This document shows, piece after piece, positions 59,645 through 64,000 of a stretch of DNA of 64,000 nucleotides (positions are counted from its first letter, which is position 1; each line of letters starts with the position of its first letter). The DNA is from Mesorhizobium tianshanense. Its GTDB lineage: Bacteria; Pseudomonadota; Alphaproteobacteria; Rhizobiales; Rhizobiaceae. The stretch spans positions 93,687-157,686 of the forward strand of contig NZ_VLKT01000012.1 of NCBI RefSeq assembly GCF_007830515.1. The letters are read 5' to 3'. The notes under the pieces were generated by a model that searched no databases, was not told where the DNA came from, and was given only the letters and a program-made list of their open reading frames with translations. The position numbers were made by a program, and so were the translations under genes.

Positions 59645-59989
59645 CAGCGTGCCTCAGCGTTCGAAAACGGTAATCACGATCTGTTATCGAATAGATTGCT
59701 CACCCTGAAGGACAATGTCTTTCAAAGTATCGCAGGGCATGCGTCGCAACAGCCTATCTGATCGCGCGACAGGCGCGCTAGCGCCGACTAAGAGGGAAAG
59801 CTTTCGCGATGGCCTGCATGGATTCTAGTTGACGACATCCAAGGCCGCCCATCTTGCATCTTCATCTTAATGCTGCAGCCGACTCGACCCGGTTCGGCAT
59901 TGCCAAGAAAAATTTTAGTTCGCCCGGAATAATCCGCTGTCTGCGGTGTCTACCCTTCTGAACTCTTCGAGAGAGATCAGGAGATAACG
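59645..59989. other. Intergenic region upstream of the DUF305 operon
   Basis: 345 bases with no gene. The right-hand end contains the ECF-type promoter described at 59926-59953. The rest shows no repeat or RNA feature I recognise. Confidence 0.45.
59926..59953 (+). promoter_or_regulatory. Predicted ECF sigma-factor promoter
   Basis: GGAATA at 59926-59931 and GTCTAC at 59948-59953 are separated by 16 bases, the usual layout of ECF-type promoters (GGAA-rich -35, GTC-containing -10). It would start transcription about 30 bases before the DUF305 gene. The operon it serves encodes an ECF sigma factor, so autoregulation is likely. Confidence 0.6.
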
Positions 59990-60493
59990 ATGACCGCCTT
60001 ATTTCGTAGTACCTGTATTCTGGCAACCACATCGCTGCTCACCGTCGTCTCGGTGTGGGCCTTTGCCCAGGATGTGCCAGCCCACCATCATGAGACCGTA
60101 TCCGGCATGACGGACGAATCACCGTTTCTGCAGGAAAACGACGCAGCCATGGTGAAAATGGTGAACGACATGGCGGTCAAGCCGACAGGCGATGTCAATC
60201 GCGATTTCGTCGAGATGATGCTCCCGCATCACCAGGGAGCGATCGACATGGCCGTCGCCTACCTGCGCTACGGCAACAACGAGCAACTCAAGCGGATCGC
60301 GCAAGAAATCATTGTCGACCAGCAACAGGAAATCGCGGCCATGCGCATGGCGCTTGGCGATCCGCTTCCTGCCTCCAACGCGGTGCCGACGCAGGTCGAT
60401 CCCAACGATGCGAAGACAAAACAGAGCCCTCACGAAGAGACGTCATCAACGGCCCCGGCCATGCAGATAATGATGATGAAACCAGCCAACTGA
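59990..60493 (+). CDS. DUF305 periplasmic protein
   Basis: A 167-residue exported protein. The leader ILATTSLLTVVSVWAFAQD gives a signal peptide ending near AFA-Q. The DUF305 hallmark MMLPHHQGAIDMAVAYL carries a paired histidine, and the tail is rich in Met and His (HHHE near the start, MQIMMMKPAN at the end). DUF305 proteins are ferritin-like helical proteins, often linked to metal or stress responses. RBS AGGAG before ATG 59990. It is first gene of the operon. Confidence 0.88.
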   Translation: MTALFRSTCILATTSLLTVVSVWAFAQDVPAHHHETVSGMTDESPFLQENDAAMVKMVNDMAVKPTGDVNRDFVEMMLPHHQGAIDMAVAYLRYGNNEQLKRIAQEIIVDQQQEIAAMRMALGDPLPASNAVPTQVDPNDAKTKQSPHEETSSTAPAMQIMMMKPAN

Positions 60494-60506
60494 AAAGGAC
60501 CGAGAC

Positions 60507-61964
60507 ATGAGAACCAACCTGAAGATCCTTGCTCTTCTGGCAAGCACCGTAATTGCCCCCGTGGCAGCTTTTGCCGGCCAGGCGCCCGGCCTGGCCTTCG
60601 ACCCGGACATTCCAATCAGCCACAAGGACCGCGTCTATGCTGCCGAGCAGTTCTCCAACACGGTTTCGGTTTCCGACCCGGTCGACAATAAACTCCTCGG
60701 CGTCATCAGGCTCGGCGATCCACAGCCAGGCAACCTGAGCCCCCTCTACAAGGGCCAGGTCCTGGTCCACGGCATGGGTTTCTCTCCGGATCACAAGACG
60801 CTCGCGATCGTGTCGATCGGCTCCAATTCGGTTACTTTCATAGATACGGCGACCAATGCCGTGAAGCACACGACCTATGTCGGCCGATCCCCGCATGAGG
60901 CCTTCTTTACGCCCGACGGCAAGGAAGTCTGGGTGACGGTACGCGGCGAAGACTATATCTCCGTGATCGACGCGGCCACTTTCGAAGAAAAGACCCGGAT
61001 CACGGTCGCTCCTGGCCCCGGCATGCAGATCTTCTCGCCGGACGGCAAATACGGCTATATCTGCTCTTCCTTCAATCCGGATGTCGCCGTCGTCACCGTC
61101 GCAGACCATCAGATTGTCGGCCATGTGAAACAGGAAAGCCCATTCTGCCCGAACATTGCCGCCTCCGCCGACGGCAAGCAGGTTTGGTTCACGCTGAAGG
61201 ATGTCGGCAAGACGCAGGTCTTCAATGCCGAGGCCCCCTTTGACCTCATCAAGACCATCGATACCGGACCGATCACCAACCACGTCAATCTCGTCATCAA
61301 CAAGAACGGCAGTTTTGCTTACGTGACCGTGGGTGGCCTGAACGAAGTGAAGGTGTATCGCACGGATGATTTCGAGCAGGTCGCGACCATCCCGGTCGGA
61401 AACCTGCCGCACGGTATCTGGCCGTCGGGCGATGGCACGCGAGTGTATGTTGGCCTCGAGAATGCCGACCAGTTCGCCGTCATCGATACGCTGACCAACA
61501 AGGTTATCGCCAACATCCCGATCGGCCAGGCGCCGCAGGCGGTCGCCTACGTTCCGAACGCGGTGCCCGAAGGCGATGGGATGCAGAACCTCGTGCCGCT
61601 CGGTGGGGCGGGAGACGCCGCTCACCTCAAGCTTGCGGCCAAGGGTGACAAGGACAAGCAGCAGTCGACGAGCGTTACGCTCTTCAATCAGGGGCTGACG
61701 CAGGTTCTGCAGGCCGCCGTCGCCGGCCTCGTTCCGAAGAAGCCTTACGTGCTTGCGCTTTCCGACAAGCCCGATGGCACCGGTCAGATCCAGGGCCTCG
61801 CGGCATTCATGACCAATCCCGCCGGTTCGGCTATTGTTAACGCGGTCGGTCCGATCCGACAGATCGTCGAAGCCAAGCACAAGGACGAGAAGCGCTATCT
61901 CGTCGTTGCCACCACCTCTGCCGATGGCAAGCCCGGTAAGATTGTTCAGGTTCAGGCAGAGTAA
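60507..61964 (+). CDS. Exported YVTN/YncE-type beta-propeller protein
   Basis: A 485-residue protein with a signal peptide (LALLASTVIAPVAAFA-G) and a seven-bladed propeller of YVTN-like repeats, for example VSVSDPVDNKLLGVIRLG, VTFIDTATNAVKHTTYVG, ISVIDAATFEEKTRITVAPG and FAVIDTLTNKVIANIPIG. The last 120 residues form a separate domain of unknown type. Such proteins occur in the periplasm next to metal or redox genes. It follows the DUF305 gene by 13 bases. Confidence 0.88.
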   Translation: MRTNLKILALLASTVIAPVAAFAGQAPGLAFDPDIPISHKDRVYAAEQFSNTVSVSDPVDNKLLGVIRLGDPQPGNLSPLYKGQVLVHGMGFSPDHKTLAIVSIGSNSVTFIDTATNAVKHTTYVGRSPHEAFFTPDGKEVWVTVRGEDYISVIDAATFEEKTRITVAPGPGMQIFSPDGKYGYICSSFNPDVAVVTVADHQIVGHVKQESPFCPNIAASADGKQVWFTLKDVGKTQVFNAEAPFDLIKTIDTGPITNHVNLVINKNGSFAYVTVGGLNEVKVYRTDDFEQVATIPVGNLPHGIWPSGDGTRVYVGLENADQFAVIDTLTNKVIANIPIGQAPQAVAYVPNAVPEGDGMQNLVPLGGAGDAAHLKLAAKGDKDKQQSTSVTLFNQGLTQVLQAAVAGLVPKKPYVLALSDKPDGTGQIQGLAAFMTNPAGSAIVNAVGPIRQIVEAKHKDEKRYLVVATTSADGKPGKIVQVQAE

Positions 61965-62019
61965 GTGAAAATGGCTCGCCTCAGCCGGGGCGGGCCAACC
62001 CACGGGAAGCAGATGTGCG

Positions 62020-62544
62020 ATGGATGATCTTCTTTTCCAGGTCGAACCGATGATCCCGGCATTACGACGCTATGCCCGTGGTTTCGTTCACGATGCGGTC
62101 GCTGCTGACGATCTCGTGCAGGACTGCCTTGAACGCGTGATCTCTCATTGGCACCGGCGCCGAAATGATGATGCCCGCACCTGGGTATTCGCGATCCTGC
62201 ATAATCTTGCAGTCAGCCGGCTGCGGCAGGCGGCCCGGCGCGGTCAGCATGTTGCCATAGAAGAGATCGCAGACGATCTGATGGCGCATCCGCCGACACA
62301 GGAGGACGACCTTGCAAGAACGGACGTCGTCTCGGCGATCCAACAACTGCCGGAGGAACCGCGTAGCGTGCTGCTGCTGGTAGCTGTCGAAGACCTTAGC
62401 TACGCCCAGGTCGCCGAAGTACTGGCGATCCCGATCGGAACCGTGATGTCGCGACTGTCGCGCGCGCGTGAGCGCCTGCGGCAGATCTTGGAAAGTCCCG
62501 CCAGGGGCGTTAGACCGGGCTCGCATCTGCGGAGAGTGAAATGA
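62020..62544 (+). CDS. ECF-family RNA polymerase sigma factor
   Basis: A 174-residue ECF sigma factor. Region 2 contains RYARGFVHDAVAADDLVQDCLERVI and the -10 recognition stretch (ARTWVFAILHNLAVSRLR). Region 4 has LPEEPRSVLLLVAVEDLSYAQVAEVLAIPIGTVMSRLSRARERLR. It is co-transcribed with the anti-sigma gene (4-base overlap). Its probable target is the promoter at 59926, upstream of the same operon. Confidence 0.92.
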   Translation: MDDLLFQVEPMIPALRRYARGFVHDAVAADDLVQDCLERVISHWHRRRNDDARTWVFAILHNLAVSRLRQAARRGQHVAIEEIADDLMAHPPTQEDDLARTDVVSAIQQLPEEPRSVLLLVAVEDLSYAQVAEVLAIPIGTVMSRLSRARERLRQILESPARGVRPGSHLRRVK

Positions 62545-63314
62545 CGGATAGGCCAATCACCGAGGACGATCTCCACGCCTATATCGACGGCCGGCTCGAC
62601 GCTGCCCGAAACGAGGAAGTCTCTGCGTATCTCGACAAGCACCCGGATGTCGCCAATCGTTTTGCCTCCTATTCCATCCAGCGCACTCTTTTGCAGGGCG
62701 TTTTTGATCCCATCGCTGGCGAGCCAGTGCCATCAAGGCTCAATCTCAACCACATCATTGCCACCAGACGGCAAAACAGGGTCTCTAACTGGCGGCTTGC
62801 CGCCGCCGCCGTGCTTCTGTTCGTTGGCGGATCCGGCGGCTGGTACATGCGCGATATGATGGTCCCTCCAACCGAAGGTGTGGTCGCCCTCGGTCGCGAA
62901 GCCTCTGACAGTTTCGCCACCTATGCGGGAGACAGGACCAGGCCGGTGGAGCTCCGGGCCGACAATATGGTCGAACTGGTTGGCTGGGCGACTGAACGGA
63001 TGGGGCGCAAGCCTGTCCTGCCAGACCTGTCGAAGTCCGGCTATCGGCTGATGGGTGGCCGCGTCGTTTCCACACCTCACGGCGCCGGCCTGATGCTGAT
63101 GTATGACAATGACCAGGGCACGCGCCTTGTCATGTTGACAAGACCGATGGCCGTGGACCAGACGCGGACGATGACTCCCCATTCCCAAGGCAAGGTTGAC
63201 GGCTGGGCTTGGGCGTCGAACGGTATGGGTTACAGTCTTGTAGGCTCATTGCCCTCCGAAGCGCTGCACCCACTCGCTGACGATATTCGCAGGCAGGTAC
63301 AGGGCGAGGCCTGA
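62541..63314 (+). CDS. Anti-sigma factor, single-pass membrane protein
   Basis: A 257-residue protein whose N-terminal helical part (ITEDDLHAYIDGRLDAARNEEVSAYL) is the cytoplasmic anti-sigma domain. One transmembrane helix follows (WRLAAAAVLLFVGGSGGWYM, about 84-103). The rest is periplasmic. There is no HxxxCxxC zinc motif, so it is not a redox-switch ZAS type. The start ATG overlaps the sigma-factor stop (ATGA), the normal pairing for co-regulation. Confidence 0.9.
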   Translation: MTDRPITEDDLHAYIDGRLDAARNEEVSAYLDKHPDVANRFASYSIQRTLLQGVFDPIAGEPVPSRLNLNHIIATRRQNRVSNWRLAAAAVLLFVGGSGGWYMRDMMVPPTEGVVALGREASDSFATYAGDRTRPVELRADNMVELVGWATERMGRKPVLPDLSKSGYRLMGGRVVSTPHGAGLMLMYDNDQGTRLVMLTRPMAVDQTRTMTPHSQGKVDGWAWASNGMGYSLVGSLPSEALHPLADDIRRQVQGEA

Positions 63315-63808
63315 TCGTCAACTGCCCTGAACCGCCCCGTTGCACGGGCCAGATGCTGAACGTGGGGGCAGGGGGCCGAGGTTGATGCCGGCGAGCGAGC
63401 CGATGTGCCGACCGACCTGGCCGCGAAGCTGAGGCGCCGGAGCGGGAGAGCCGAGAGCGTGTAGGCGTCCCCGATATAAGTCTAATGACTGGGCTTTCGG
63501 GATAGGGATGCAAATGCTCCGGTTGACGGCGCCGGGCACCCCAAGTGTACTTTTGCTAGAGTCCCCTACTACGGCCCGAAAATGACGTTAAATCGTTTTC
63601 GCGCGGACGCCGCGCGCGTCGGCACAGGAGCGGGCGGAGATTCCAATGCCATTCGACCGCAGAACGAACATGACGTAATCGCGGGAGCGGTGGCCACCAA
63701 AGCTGTGGCGGCGATGTTCGGAGCTCTAGCCGGCTGGCTGTCCCCCGCTAGGATGAAGAACGGGCTCACGATGGACACCGGGCCCAGGCATCGAACGGAG
63801 GACAGCCA
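63315..63808. other. Noncoding region with the left part of an IS110-family element
   Basis: About 494 bases without a gene. The right half (roughly 63590-63808) immediately precedes the transposase and is where IS110-group elements encode their noncoding guide (bridge) RNA. It is GC-rich with several possible short stems (for example GCGGTGGCCACC near 63687). The left half shows no gene. The exact left end of the element cannot be set without a second copy. Confidence 0.4.
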
Positions 63809-64000
63809 TGAAGCAGTATATCGGTCTCGACGTATCCATAAAAGAGACGGCAATTTCGATCCGGCAGGACGGCAAGAGGATTTGGCGGGGCAAGTGCGCG
63901 TCCGACCCGCAACTGCTCGCGGCGGTGATCCGCAAGCGCGCACCGTATGCCTGGCGGGTCGTGTTCGAGACGGGGCCGCTGTCGGTGTGGTTCTACCATG
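63809..64000 (+). CDS. IS110-family transposase, N-terminal part (cut by window edge)
   Basis: The first 64 codons of an IS110-family DEDD transposase: MKQYIGLDVSIKETAISI carries the first catalytic Asp and the GLDVS motif, and VVFETGPLSVWFYH contains the Glu of the second motif. GGAGG stands 6 bases before ATG 63809. IS110 enzymes are RuvC-like recombinases guided by an element-encoded RNA. The gene continues beyond the window, so I cannot tell whether it is intact. Confidence 0.85.

Noticed and set aside
60309..62003. 564-residue minus-strand open frame opposite the beta-propeller gene
   Set aside because: Antisense shadow of a high-GC gene with a signal peptide and clear repeats on the plus strand. 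No motif on the minus strand.
63315..63545. Possible transposase fragment after the anti-sigma gene
   Set aside because: A short plus-strand string resembled part of an IS3-type OrfA, but it is only about 25 codons long with no second motif, which is too weak to call.

Overview
This 64 kb window is a high-GC, gene-dense stretch of a Hyphomicrobiales (Rhizobiales) alphaproteobacterium. The evidence is the many solute-binding-protein ABC transporters with GntR, RpiR, DeoR and LysR regulators, an arsenite oxidase locus in the order aioXSRBA, a tetrahydromethanopterin (H4MPT) formaldehyde-oxidation island, and two intergenic palindromic repeats of a type common in Mesorhizobium and its relatives. 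A Mesorhizobium/Aminobacter-like member of the Phyllobacteriaceae is my best guess, but it is an inference. I recognise no rRNA, tRNA or CRISPR array.

Layout: (1) 1-120 is the 3' end of a TctA-type transporter gene. (2) 127-11964 is a two-armed carbohydrate locus. The minus arm encodes hxlA- and hxlB-like enzymes, a decayed sugar-kinase start and a CUT1 ABC transporter. The plus arm encodes a cupin phosphoglucose isomerase, a shikimate-dehydrogenase-like oxidoreductase, a UlaG-like metallo-beta-lactamase-fold protein, an RpiR regulator and an FGGY kinase. A HexR-like palindrome lies between the arms. (3) 12145-19067 is aioXSRBA, with a near-consensus sigma-54 promoter directly before aioB and a relic of an M20 hydrolase gene before aioX. 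(4) 19483-24668 holds a PfpI-family gene and a GntR-controlled oxidative operon (Fe-alcohol dehydrogenase, aldehyde dehydrogenase, formamidase-like hydrolase). (5) 24824-34282 is a minus-strand operon: oligopeptide-type ABC transporter, DeoR regulator, M20 amidohydrolase and two tandem choline/aminoglycoside-kinase-like proteins. (6) 34733-40939 is a second CUT1 transporter, with one permease frameshifted, beside a GntR regulator and a divergent enolase-superfamily dehydratase. Two copies of one palindrome mark the likely regulon.

(7) 40985-55148 is the H4MPT/methylofuran C1 island: fhcBADC, a pterin-carbinolamine-dehydratase-like gene, mptG, mtdB, an ATP-grasp gene, mch, a second ATP-grasp gene, a CitG-like gene, fae, a HisA-like gene and an MfnF-like gene. 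Together Fae, MtdB, Mch and Fhc would take formaldehyde to formate. The hxlAB pair near the left end could make or consume formaldehyde, so regions 2 and 7 may be linked metabolically.

(8) 55559-59644 contains an exported alpha/beta hydrolase with a divergent OhrR-like regulator, an SDR/SnoaL pair with a divergent LysR regulator, and a gene remnant. (9) 59926-63314 is an envelope-stress-like operon: DUF305 protein, YVTN beta-propeller, ECF sigma factor and anti-sigma factor, behind an ECF-type promoter. (10) The right edge enters an IS110-family element, with the first 64 codons of its transposase and an upstream noncoding region where a guide RNA would be expected.
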